In this document: positions 12,198 to 22,844 of the stretch, one piece after another
Position numbering within the stretch: the stretch's first letter is position 1
Layout: each line of letters starts with the position of its first letter
DNA from: Larus michahellis
Lineage: Eukaryota; Chordata; Aves; Charadriiformes; Laridae
Direction of reading: 5' to 3'
DNA length: 64,000 bases
Assembly: GCF_964199755.1 (NCBI RefSeq)
Contig: NC_133897.1
Location: 137,088,125 to 137,152,124, forward strand
Translations under genes and position numbers: made by a program
Notes under the pieces: model-generated
Databases searched by the model: none
What the model saw: the letters and a program-made list of their open reading frames with translations, nothing else
Told to the model about the DNA's origin: nothing

Positions 12198-13477
12198 TGT
12201 TAGAGGAAAATAGATCATGCCAACTCCAACAGCCCAAGAGAGGGGAGGCTGCTGCAGCTTCATGTCCCCAGGTCCAGCCAGTAAGGATGACAAGGATGTA
12301 TTTCCAGTAGGCACTCACACGTATACCAAATACACCACATACATACACACATACATACATACATACATATACAACCAGCCAGACACACAGGTCACAGACA
12401 GTCAGGGCACCCACATGAACACAGATGGCATGAACAGTCTCATCATGCCCCTGTCTCTAGCTGAGCAGGACAGAGGTCCACTAGTGGAAATACATATATG
12501 TCCATGTACAAGGTGGATCCCTGCAGCAACTGGGCTCAGACAGCCTGACTAGTAGCTGCCCTGGATCCCAGTCTCCACAGTTGCTGACACCTGAGCATAC
12601 AAGTCCCTGAGGCTGCAACCCCGCTCCAGTTGCTGGTACAGACCATCCACTCTCACACACACATGGAGAGAGCTGACCAGGGCCCTCTCGGGTCCCGTAG
12701 CTGACCCTCTATGCTCTCCCACCTCGAGACACACAGGCACTCTCACACCCACAGCTGGCCCTTACAGACCCACTCACCCCCTTGCTCCCAGACCACTTCA
12801 CCAGCTCATCTGGCGTGATCTTCAGTGGTGATCACATGCTCATTCCCGTACCCACACTCACTCCAGCCACTGCACCATGGACATACGGGACCTCCAACCT
12901 GTGGTCTGACTCCAGTTGTTGCACTCATACACACAGGAATTTAATAAGAAGACAGGACAGGCTGCACTGATAAGGCACAGGGCGTGGCTGGACAACCACA
13001 CCAACTAGCCAAATATTTACATTTTTCCCTTATCTCTCTATTCCCCACACTTGCTCCTCCACAAGCCACCTAAATCCCTCCCTTTTTCACCTTTGGTTCC
13101 TCCCTGAAATCCCATAAGGACTCCTGCTCTTCCCCTGCATCCCATCATGTGTCCCACCACTAGGAAGTAACCTTCCTTAGTCTGAAACGTGCTCCCAAGG
13201 ACTCATGGTGATGGGTTTGATGCCTGGATGCTGGGGCTGAGGGTCTTCTGGGGAAGTCCTGGGAGGGGCCCAGACAAGGTGTTCCTCCAGAGTCCTTAAT
13301 CTGGGTTCCTGCCTCCCATTGTGCCTCTGTGCTTCACTAGGCTTGTGAAGATGGGTCTTTGATGCAATGGGGCTGGCAATAGCCCAGCAGGGTATTATTT
13401 GGACTCCCCCAACCTACTGTGGTCTCTCTGTGCTCCTTTGTGGGTGTTCAGATGAGCTTCTATCATACAACCTAACA
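12198..13477 (-). mobile_element. Solo LTR-like element, family 1 copy A (long form)
   Basis: The block begins TGTTAG and ends CTAACA, the inverted TG...CA ends of a retroviral LTR. The flanking pentamers gaaac and taaac agree at four of five positions. The same ends and several internal blocks occur at 35860-36713: agcccaagagaggggaggct near the left end, cagatggcatgaa, a block around gacaggacaggctgcactgataaggcacaggg, and the ccccacacttgctc segment. The left third has (acat)n at about 12336-12375. No gag, pol or env coding is visible, so I read it as a solo LTR about 1.28 kb long. Minus orientation is tentative; it rests on TATA-like and AATAAA-like words on that strand. It carries about 0.4 kb absent from copy B. 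Confidence 0.6.
12336..12375. repeat. (ACAT)n-type microsatellite inside LTR copy A
   Basis: An imperfect acat/acac tandem tract lies within the LTR. Copy B has related AC/AT-rich tracts near 35966-36015 and 36161-36187, so the simple repeat may be an ancestral part of the LTR that expanded separately in each copy. Confidence 0.8.
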
Positions 13478-13482
13478 TAAAC

Positions 13483-14285
13483 CAGCATAATGGGACATCA
13501 AATCTCTTGGATTCAGCAGCTGGTGTATAATAAAAGCTTTTGAGTGTCTCACTACAAAAGGCTGTGATTGAAAATCTTATCACCTTAATTTTATTTCTCC
13601 CACAAACATATATACAGTGCTGTTTGCATGCTAATGCTGTTTGCCTTATTTCAGTGTTTAGATTACTGCAAACTAGATTTAGTGTAATTTTGACTAAATC
13701 ATTTCTTAATTACTAAGTGACGCTTCTGCAAGTTGTTCTGAAGGTATGAGAAACAGTACAAATGCACTGAATCCTGAAGCTTTACTTTTTGTTGTTAAAA
13801 GTGAGGGGAGCTCCAGAAAGACTAACATTTGCCATATATCTGCGCTGTTCAACCATTACGGACATGGAGAGCCCACAAAACAGCTTATGCCAGTTTCAAG
13901 TACAATATATTTAACAATGATTGTCTGATAAGAGGAATATGGAGCAAAAGTAAATTAATAGATAGTTAATTAAATGGACTGCACTCTCTATTGAAGCATT
14001 GTTATCTCTCTGGAATCTGTCCATTTCTCTAGATCTTGCAACATCATTATTTTTTCTCATGCTTCTACCTAATTCATGTTACTCAGCAGTCACAACAAGC
14101 CAGAGCAGCACAGAGCTCTGCTCCACTTGTTGTCCACATTCTAAATGATGAGCTTTAGTTAACACATGCTTCAGCAAAGCATAACAACAATTTCTAATAG
14201 GCTTATGGCACAGATACTTAAATTATGGTTCCTCTCATCTTTCCTTACTTGCTGATTTAAATTCACATAATGCCTGTAAATTCAG
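13483..14285. other. Non-genic spacer
   Basis: No gene, RNA or mobile element recognised between the LTR and the next CR1. It is AT-rich with short unremarkable frames. Confidence 0.5.
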
Positions 14286-14572
14286 TAGGGCCTGTTGTGA
14301 CAGGACAAGGGGCAATGGTTTTAAACTAAAAGAGGGTAGATTCAGACTAGATATAAGGAACACATTTTTTACGATGAGGGTGGTGAAACACTGGCACAGG
14401 TTTCCCAGAGAGATGGTAGATGCCCCATCCCTGGAAACATTCAAGGTCAGGTTGGATGAGGCTCTGAGCAACCTGATCTAGCTGAAGATGTCCCTGCTCA
14501 ATGCAGGGGGGATGTTGGACTAGATGACCTTTAAAGGTCCCCTCCAACCCAAACCATTCTATGATTCTATGA
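14286..14572 (+). mobile_element. CR1 LINE, 5'-truncated 3' end
   Basis: CR1 in plus orientation begins within the last part of ORF2 (gacaggacaaggggcaatgg, encoding the DRTRGNG-like segment). It continues through the conserved ctggaaacattcaaggtcag block and the 3' UTR (ggactagatgacctttaaag), ending in two attctatg octamers. About 285 bp remain. It resembles the copies at 4146 and 38700 in its final segment. No clear target duplication was found. Confidence 0.93.
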
Positions 14573-17500
14573 ATTAATAAAACCAAATAACAAATGTTTG
14601 TGGCCATACTGCTAGCTGAATTAAAGTGTCATACACTACAGCATGGCCTCCAAAGTGCCATAACTATCCTCCCTTTATTTGAAGGACTCATCCTTATTTT
14701 AAGAGATCACCTTTATTTCCTTTGTTGGTAGCATGACGAAAGGGAACACTGAAAGAATTAGTTTTGCAGGGTAGCATTATACACTATAACTATTTCCTTA
14801 AGCCTAAGGAAACCTAGTCTCTTAATAAAAATCAACCACAAAGCTCTAAAAAATGTTCTCCTTTATGTTGTCTTAAATCTGTACCTAAAACAAAAATCAT
14901 TGTTGTGGCTCCCTAGTTTGAGACTCCACATGTTAGAACTTGATTTTGTCCCAAGGGTCTGTTTTTTTTTATGTTTGTAACCAAGGTAAGGAAACTGGCA
15001 TATAAAAAGAAAAATCTGGAAAGGTTAATTAATCACTGTGTAAACAGCTAATATGACCAATCATACATTTTACTACAAATGCTTAGTGAGTATCACATTT
15101 AAGGTAAGGCTTTGAAAAGGCTATAGTTAAAAGAGGACTTCTGCCTCCTGGGACAGCCTCCACTGTCTTGTACGAAACTACTGAAGAATCAAAGGACTTC
15201 AAAACCAGGCACTGGAACCAGATAAGAGAGGATCTCCCTTTGGGCTCATGACTAAGACTAGGTGTGAGTTGCAAGAGATTTTTGGAAGACAATTTGAGGT
15301 GGAAAACTACTTCACTCCCACCCTCCACTGTTGCAACTGGTCAAGAACTGAAAATCTGGTTACTGAAGCGAAGAACTGGGGATGAATGATATTGTGCATC
15401 TTCATTGACAAGGCAGAGGTCCCTCTGACAGGCTGCATCTAGGCTATCTTAGTCAGTGACTACTTCACTACCCTGACAAATATGGTGCTCGATATCAAGT
15501 GCTATCTGCTTCATATTGATATTGAATAATATATGTATATACATGCTTCTCTATAAGATGGGGAACCTTCAATTTCTTTAGGATTTTCTTTTACAGAAAT
15601 TACGAAAACCATCATTAAAGAAGATTCTTTAAAAAATACATTTCCAGAATACAAAGCTGCCTACAAAGCTGTAGCTGGGATAACCCAATACATTCAGCTA
15701 GTTAGTGAGTAAAGATTTCATTTTTTGTATTTATCATAGGGTAAATGCTATCTATTACAGACTACACTATCTGGGGACTATCTCTATAATATCAATCAAT
15801 TACAGAGATTGGCATGGCAATAATAACCAAGGTAGAGACAGGCATTATTTATTTTTATCTGCTTTAGTTACACCATCCCATGGATCACGAACATGATGTA
15901 TATGATGTTGGTAAAATGTTATGAAGTCATGCCCTAAAGAGAAGATATACTTTCAGGAGAATATGCTTTGTTCTTTCAGTAATGATAAACATTTTGTGTG
16001 ATATGTATGGCTGTACTTTTTACTATACTTTATGCAGCAGTTTCTCTATTGCTCACAGGGGCTGTTTGGAGTAGGACGGCATGCAGGCAATGGAAATCCT
16101 CTGAAGAATTCTAACAAAGCATCTAGGAACAAAGCTCTTGGGTTGGGGTTTTTGTTGGTTATTTCCAACAAATGCGAAAATGCAGAAGCTCACAAGGTGT
16201 CTGCTGCAAAAGCAATAAAGTATACAGTCATATCATTTGGATACATTCATATGAATGATTTGATTGTAATAATATACTAAGAGCACCCATGTCTAAAGCA
16301 TTACCTCTTCATATGACAGAGCTTTGTTTACTATCAGTTTTCTTTCAACTAAGAAACTCACTAAGAATAACTGAAAAAATATTTTCCTTTGTGGCTATTG
16401 GTACTTCAAGCAATTAATATATCAAAATAATTTCTGATAGTCCTACCTTATTAATACTTAAAGAAAAAAAACAAATCCACTATTTGACGGATTACTTTCA
16501 CAAAAAATCTACGAAACTGCATCTGAAAGTTTGAAAAAATAAAAAGCATACTACATTTAACTGGTCTGCACTTTGACAGGCAATTACCATCTCCAGCTGA
16601 TAGTGTTAACATCAACTCTGCAAGATATTATTCTGTCTGCAAATTAATGGAGAATAAAACCAAATATTCACTTCCAGCTAACTGTCCATTTCCTACAGAG
16701 CAAAATACATTATACGTCATAAAATGATCCTGCCAATGATGTAAGAATATATTTCATCTTCCTTTCTCATCTTGCAAAATTTCAGGATAATGGGAGCTAT
16801 GTCATTTTGTTAGGTTTAGACACTTAGAAATGTTGTGCACATCCCTTTATCTCTACAGCTGAAAGCAGCTTAAAATGTTTTGTTACTTTCCAATATTGCA
16901 TTTGTACCATGAGAAGAAACTGCAATTTTTAGTCCCTCCAGAGGTGAAGATGGGTTGGAAGAAACTTTCCATGACTGAGAAGTATTCCTATTTCTTTAAT
17001 GACATAATGCATTCATTGATGGTTAAGTACCACAGGAAAGCTTATGACAAATTTTTTTTTCACAAATTTAATACACCTGAAAAACATATAGCTAAACAAC
17101 AAAAACAAAAAGTAAAGGAATTTAGTTTAGCAATATACAGTAGCTCTTAAACTTCATTCTAGTGTCAGCAACAGAAACACAAAAAGCAAACTCTAATACA
17201 ATGTAACCATTTTATCAAAAAAGTATTTGGCATTTATTTTATTTCTCACAAAACTATTAGAATCATTATAGCGCTGGAGCCTGACAAAAGACTTATTATG
17301 GATTGTTTGCATAAGGAATATTTTAATTGAGATTCAGTAGAGTATGCAAATTAGGAAATTAATAATTTATCTATCTTTAAATTTTCTCAAGTTCTTAAAA
17401 AGTTTAAAATGTACTATGCCTATTCCTACCTCAAATGCAGTGCTCAAAATAACTATTTGCCTACTAAATAGCCTTGAAAAAAATTGCAGAAACTTACTTA

Positions 17501-18358
17501 ATATTAGTTCTGTTAAGGTTGAACATCAAACCAATTTCAACTACATATGTAAGTTATTAAATATTTTTGGCTTTTAAAGTTTTGAAATACACTAAAACTG
17601 GAAACCTATCTAAATACCAATTTGAGAGATGTTGACTTGCATATATAAGAGCAAGAAAAAATAGATATGAGAGAAAAAGTCTTAATATACTGAAGGAAAT
17701 GGTGTTTTTTCCACAATTACCTTTTAAATAGAATCTATTCTTCAATTTTCCTTGTACCTTTTTGCTTTTTTCCCATCCCTGTGGAAGTTTCCCCAAGACC
17801 TCTGCAAGATCCCAGTAGCTCTGAGAGTATATTCCTAACCACGCAGGCACTGATTTTTAGTGTTCTGTGAAAGTCAATTACACTTTCTTACTGCTTATAT
17901 TGTAACCTAGCAAAATTAATTATAGATCAGGAATCTGATTTTACAGCTTTTTTTCTTCTTTAATACCAGTGTCCACCAGCTCTACTAGATTATAGGCAAT
18001 AGGGATGAGGATTTTACCACAAAGGACAAGTCCATTGCTCCTTTCAGCCAATACAAACCAACTGATTTGAATCCAATTTTTCTCAAGCTGCCATCAGTAT
18101 CAGCTCCTGACTTTGACGCAGTTTTTGGCATATGCATAGGCCTTTAACAGCTGCTTTAGTACCACTGTTCATGCAATGTCACAACAGAAATACTATGAAT
18201 ATTATACTTTTTAATCTTCAAGAAATTTACAGGAATATAATCTCATATACTTTCCTATAACGGTGTAGGGATCTCTGGGCTTGCACTTTTCAACAAAGTT
18301 GCTAATAATATGGAGCATTAAAATGTCAATATGGTCTGAGACCATGCTGTTGGGTTTT
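14573..18358. other. AT-rich non-genic sequence
   Basis: No gene, RNA gene or recognisable element. Frames up to 97 codons occur on both strands without family resemblance. There is a T-run near 14962-14970 and otherwise unique-looking DNA. Confidence 0.5.
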
Positions 18359-21098
18359 CACAGAATCGCAGAATCGCAGAATCACAGAAACTTCAGAGTT
18401 GGAAGGGACCTCTAGAGATCATCTAGTCCAACTCCCCTGCTAGAGCAGGATTGCACATTACTCAGGACTGCATCCAGGCGAGTCTTGAAAATCTCCAGAG
18501 AAGGGGACTCCACAACCTCCCTGGGCAGCCTGTTCCACTGCTCTGTCACCCTCGCTGTAAAGAAGTTTTTCCGTGTATTTGAACAGAACTTCCTATGTTT
18601 TAACTTGTGCCCATTGCCCCTTGTCCTGTCACTGGGAACCAATGAAAAGAGTCTGGCACCATCCTCCTTCAACCCACCCTTTAGATACTTGTATGCCATA
18701 ATAAGGTCTCCCCTCAGCCTTCTCTTCTCCAGGCTAAAGAGTCCCAGTTCTCTCAGCCTTTCCTCATAAGGGAGGTGCTCCAGTCCCTCAATCATCTTAG
18801 TTGCCCTTCGCTGGACCCGCTCCAGCAGTTCCCTGTCCCTCTTGAACTGGGGAGCCCAAAACTGGATGCAGTATTCCAGGTGTGGCCTCACCAGTGCAGA
18901 GTAGAGGGGGAGAATGACCTTCCTTGACCTGCTGGCCACACTCCCCTATGCAGCCCAGGATTCCATTGGCCTTTTTGGCAACAAGGGCACATTGTTGGCT
19001 CATGGATAATTTACTGTCTACCAGGACCCCCAGATCCTTCCAGAACTACTGGAAGGACTCAGAACTACTTCCCAGCAGGTCCACCCCTAACCTATACTGG
19101 TGATTAGCATTCTTCCTCCCCAGGTGGAGGACCTTGCACTTGCTTTTGTTGAACCTCATTAGGTTCTTCTCTGCCCAGCCCTCCAGCCTGTCCAGGTCAT
19201 GCTGGATGGCAGCACGGCCCTCCGGAGTGTCAGCCACCCCTTCCAGTTTGGTATCATCAGCGAACTTGCTGAGGATACACTCTGTCCCACCATCCAAGTC
19301 ATTAATGAATATACTGAACAAAATTGGACCGAGTATTGACCCCTGGGTACACCACTGGTTACAGGCCTCCAACTAGACTCTATGCCACTGATCACAACCC
19401 TCTGAGTTCTGTCACACAGCCAGTTCTTGATCCACCTCACTGTCACCTCATCTAGCCCATACTTCCTCAGCTTCCTAATGAAGATGTTATGGGAGACAGT
19501 GTCAAAAGCCTTGCTAAAGTCAAGGTAGATGACATCTACAGCTCTCCCCTCATCCAGCCAACCCGTTATAACATCATAGAAAGCTATCAGATCGGTCAAG
19601 CATGATTTACCCTTGGTAAATCCATGTTGACCACTTCCAATGACTTCCTGTTCCTCAACGTGTTTGGAGATGACATCCAGAATGAGTCACTCCATTACCT
19701 TCCCAGGGACAGAGGTGAGACTGACCGGTCTGTAGTTCCCTGGCTCCTCCTTCTTGCCTTTTTTAAAGATTGGAGTGATGGCAGCCTTCCTCCAGTCCTC
19801 AGGCACCTCCCCTGTTCCCCATGACCTTGCAAAGACAATGGAGAGTGGTCTAGCAATAACATCTGCCAGCTCTCTCAGCACTCGCGGGTGCATCCCGTTA
19901 GGGCCCATGGACTTATGAATGTCCAGATTGGCCAAGTGGTCTCTGACCCGGTCCTCCTCAACTGAAGGAAAATCTTCCTCTCTCCAGACCTTCCCCCTTG
20001 CCTCCAGGGTATGGGATTCGTGAGAGGCAGCTTAGCAGTGAAGACCAAAGAAAAGAAGGCATTCAATAGCTCTGCCTTCTCTGTGTCTTCCACCACTAGG
20101 GCACCCGTCTCATTCATCAGTGGACCTACATTTTCCCTAGTCTTCCTTTTTCTGTTGATATACTGATAGAAACTCTTCTTGTTGTCTTTAACTGCAGTGG
20201 CCAAGCTGAGTTCTGATTGAGCTTTGGCCCTTCTAATTTTCCCCCTACATAGCTTTGTTATATCTTGATAATCCTCATAAGTTGCCAATCCCTTTTTCCA
20301 GAGAATGTAAGCTTTCCTTTTTTTCCTGAGGTCCAGCCAAAGCTCTCTATTTAGCCAGGCTGGTCTTCTTCCCCGTCGGCTCGTTTTTCGAGACATGGGG
20401 ATGGCCTTCTCCTGTGCTTCTAAGAGCACCTGCTTGAAGTATGACCAGCCTTCCTGGGCACCTTTGCTCTTCAACACTGCCTCCCAAGGGACACTCTCGA
20501 CCATGCTCCTAAACAGGCTAAAGTCTGCCCTTCGGAAATCCAAGGTGGCAGTTCTGCTGGCTCCCCGCCTTGCCTTTCCAAGAATTGAAAATTCTACCAT
20601 TTCATGCTCACTGTGCCCAAGACGACCTCCAACCTTCACATCCCTCACAAGACCTTCTCTGTTAACAAACAGTAGGTCCAGTAGGGCACTTCCCCTAGTT
20701 GGTCCTTCACCAGCTGTGTTAGGAAGTTGTCTTCCACACACTCCAGGAACCTCCGGGACTGTTCCGTCTCTGCTGTGTTATATTTCCAGCAGATGTCTGG
20801 GAAGTTGAAGTCCCCCACAAGAACAAGGGCAAATGATTGTGAGACCTCTGCCAGCTGCTTATAGAATACTTCATCAGATTCTACATCCTGATTAGGGGGT
20901 CTATAACAAACTCCCATCACGATGTCTGCCTTGTTGGCCTTCCCCTTAATTCTTATCCATACACACTCAACACTGTTATTCACACTGTTAAGTTCCAGAC
21001 ATTCAAAACTGTCCCTAACATAGAGGGCCACCCCGCCACCTCTCCTTCCTTGCCTCTGCCTTCTGAAAAGTTGGTAGCCATCGATTACCGCACTCCAC
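18359..21098 (-). mobile_element. CR1 LINE, near-complete ORF2 with frameshifts
   Basis: This is the longest element in the window, about 2.7 kb on the minus strand. Its 3' tail is at 18359-18390 as degenerate cagaatcg/cagaatca octamers. Going leftwards on the minus strand, ORF2 begins inside the AP-type endonuclease (RRGGGVALYV; GDFN at 20815-20804; a SEHE histidine motif near 20610). It continues through the linker, then reverse transcriptase ([33 protein letters not shown], catalytic FADD at 19264-19253), and ends with the C-terminal domain ([27 protein letters not shown]). The frame changes near 20700, 19960, 19690, 19345 and 18950, so it is inactive. The endonuclease N-terminus, ORF1 and promoter are missing. 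CR1 ORF2 makes the nick and copies the RNA at the target. Confidence 0.95.
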
Positions 21099-22058
21099 CT
21101 AAAATAGACACCTAAATTACACCTAAATAGACAACTTTGTCTTTTTTCTGACATTACATAGGGAGTGTAATAATTCTTTCATTTTTTCACTCTTTCTTTG
21201 AATACCAAAGGCAGCAGACTATCACATCAATCCATCAGTTTCTGCATTACAAAAAGGGAAACCCTCCTGAGAGCATGAACTGGGGAATGGATGGATTCCA
21301 TCAGCTACACTCTGTACAAACAGCATTTACACAGCGAGTCAACTACACAGCTCTTGCTAAATCTTTTTGCAAAAATTGTAATCAAATAGTAACTAAGGTC
21401 TCTTCTGAGCTGGAAGATTCCCTTTTCTCTATAGTATATATATCCTGATGACTCTTGCAGTTGGGGCAATCCTTTGTAGTTATGCTACCATTTTACAGAC
21501 ATCCACATTGGCTGATCTTATGCTGATTGGTGTGATTTTGGTAACACGGCTTTCATGGAGTCCAAATTTGATCTTTCCTTCCCCTTTTTGTTTCAGATTC
21601 TCTTTTCTGGTTTGGGATTGGGTTTTTTTCTTCTTTTTCTTTTTGGTATTCTCTCATACTCATGCTATCCAAGACTTAACTTTCTTCAGTAAGTTTTCAC
21701 GTGGGTTGACAAATTTCCTTTGCTTGGCAAATTTTAATTACTTCAACAAAAATTAGTCCTTTGTGTTTGTGATCTGGGACAAGTCACAACCTGATCTTTT
21801 ATAAAACCCCCAGCATTCTTGCATCATTAGGTCAGCTGTATCCTCTTTTTCTATCTTGCTTTTACACAGACTTTAAAAAGGTTCACTTTTATGTATACCA
21901 TTCTAGTTTTTCAATTTACGGACAAGAAAAAGAGAAAAAAGAAACAAAACCCGAGTATATATAAACTGTTTTCCCATGTTCATATATGGCATTCCTACAG
22001 GAGTCAACAACTCAAAGTACGGCAGCTTTGAAGTAGAAACACGTCACAAATATCACTC
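21099..22058. other. Non-genic spacer
   Basis: AT-rich sequence between the CR1 5' truncation point and the LTR that follows. A short direct repeat (cacctaaa / cacctaaa) lies at the CR1 edge near 21096-21128. T-rich tracts occur near 21590-21650. No gene is recognised. Confidence 0.5.
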
Positions 22059-22063
22059 CCGAC

Positions 22064-22839
22064 TGTTCTTTGCTGGTGCCTGCTCATTGTGCTCTTTTAC
22101 ACTGTCGGTTGGTGTGACAGCTGCACCGTGTGACTCTGGGCAAGTGAACAGCACTGTGGTTCAGGCATCACCGAGAAGTGGCCCTGACTGACACCAGCCT
22201 CGCTGTGCAAACCCTGAGAACTGTGCAGGGCCACATCTTCTCAGGAACAAAGGAGTCTAGGCCATGTCTTATCAGGAGCCAACAGTATCAACCGAGCTGG
22301 AACCAGACATGTCTAAAACTGCTACAGCTGCACACCTGCACATACACCAAAGGTTGGGGAGGAGGTTGACTACGAGTCAGTCACTTTACGTTATAAAAGT
22401 CCGTAGCCCCTTGGAGAGCATTGAGCTCTCCTGTACGGCAGCGATTTCCTCCTTGAGCAGGGCCACCTCTCAAGGCTACTCCTTGAGGCATAGAGACCCC
22501 TTACCTGGCTTCTTTTATCTATAACGAGGAAAGCAAGTAGGCCTAAGAGTATATTGTAAGCTAGCAACATTTATATATATCCAGCTATAGCTTATTAGAA
22601 ATGTAGTAAGTAGTAAAGCATTTGACTGCTGTCTAAATCGTCTAATCACTAATTAGCACTTAAATCATCATTTAAATCATTGTCAAATCATTCTCAAATC
22701 ATTGTTAAATCACTGTTTAATTAACATTCAATTATGCTTAATCGCCATTTGATTATCATTTGATTTTCATACCATCATTGATTAATTACCATTTGATCAT
22801 ATTTTGATCATCAATAAAACCTTTTAGTTAACCCCAACA
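22064..22839 (+). mobile_element. Candidate solo LTR, family 2
   Basis: The block runs from TGTT at 22064 to AACA at 22839 (776 bp) and has the order expected of an LTR on the plus strand. There is a TATA word at 22392-22397 (ttataaaag), a GC-richer stretch after it, then AATAAA at 22813-22818 close to the 3' end. The flanks ccgac and atgac agree at only three of five bases, so the 5' boundary is uncertain. Base composition is two-part: a balanced left half and a very AT-rich right half made of degenerate aaatcatt words. No internal retroviral genes adjoin it. It is unrelated by eye to the LTRs at 12.2 and 35.9 kb. Confidence 0.5.
22632..22815 (+). repeat. Degenerate aaatcatt tandem-like repeat in LTR
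   Basis: Words of the form aaatcattnt recur about every 11-14 bp: taaatcatca, taaatcattg, caaatcattc, caaatcattg, taaatcactg. They are followed by related atttgat words in the opposite sense (catttgatta, catttgattt, catttgatca). The two senses are complementary, so the transcript of this part could fold back on itself. Confidence 0.7.
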
Positions 22840-22844
22840 ATGAC

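Noticed and set aside
12217-12552. Overlapping plus- and minus-strand frames around 12.1-12.75 kb
   Set aside because: They read through the LTR and its acat microsatellite, giving low-complexity translations (THTYTKYTTYIHTYIHTYIY-like).
22632-22815. CRISPR-like or satellite array
   Set aside because: The repeat words are short, degenerate and without spacers, in a vertebrate LTR context; they are simply an AT-rich tandem-like region.
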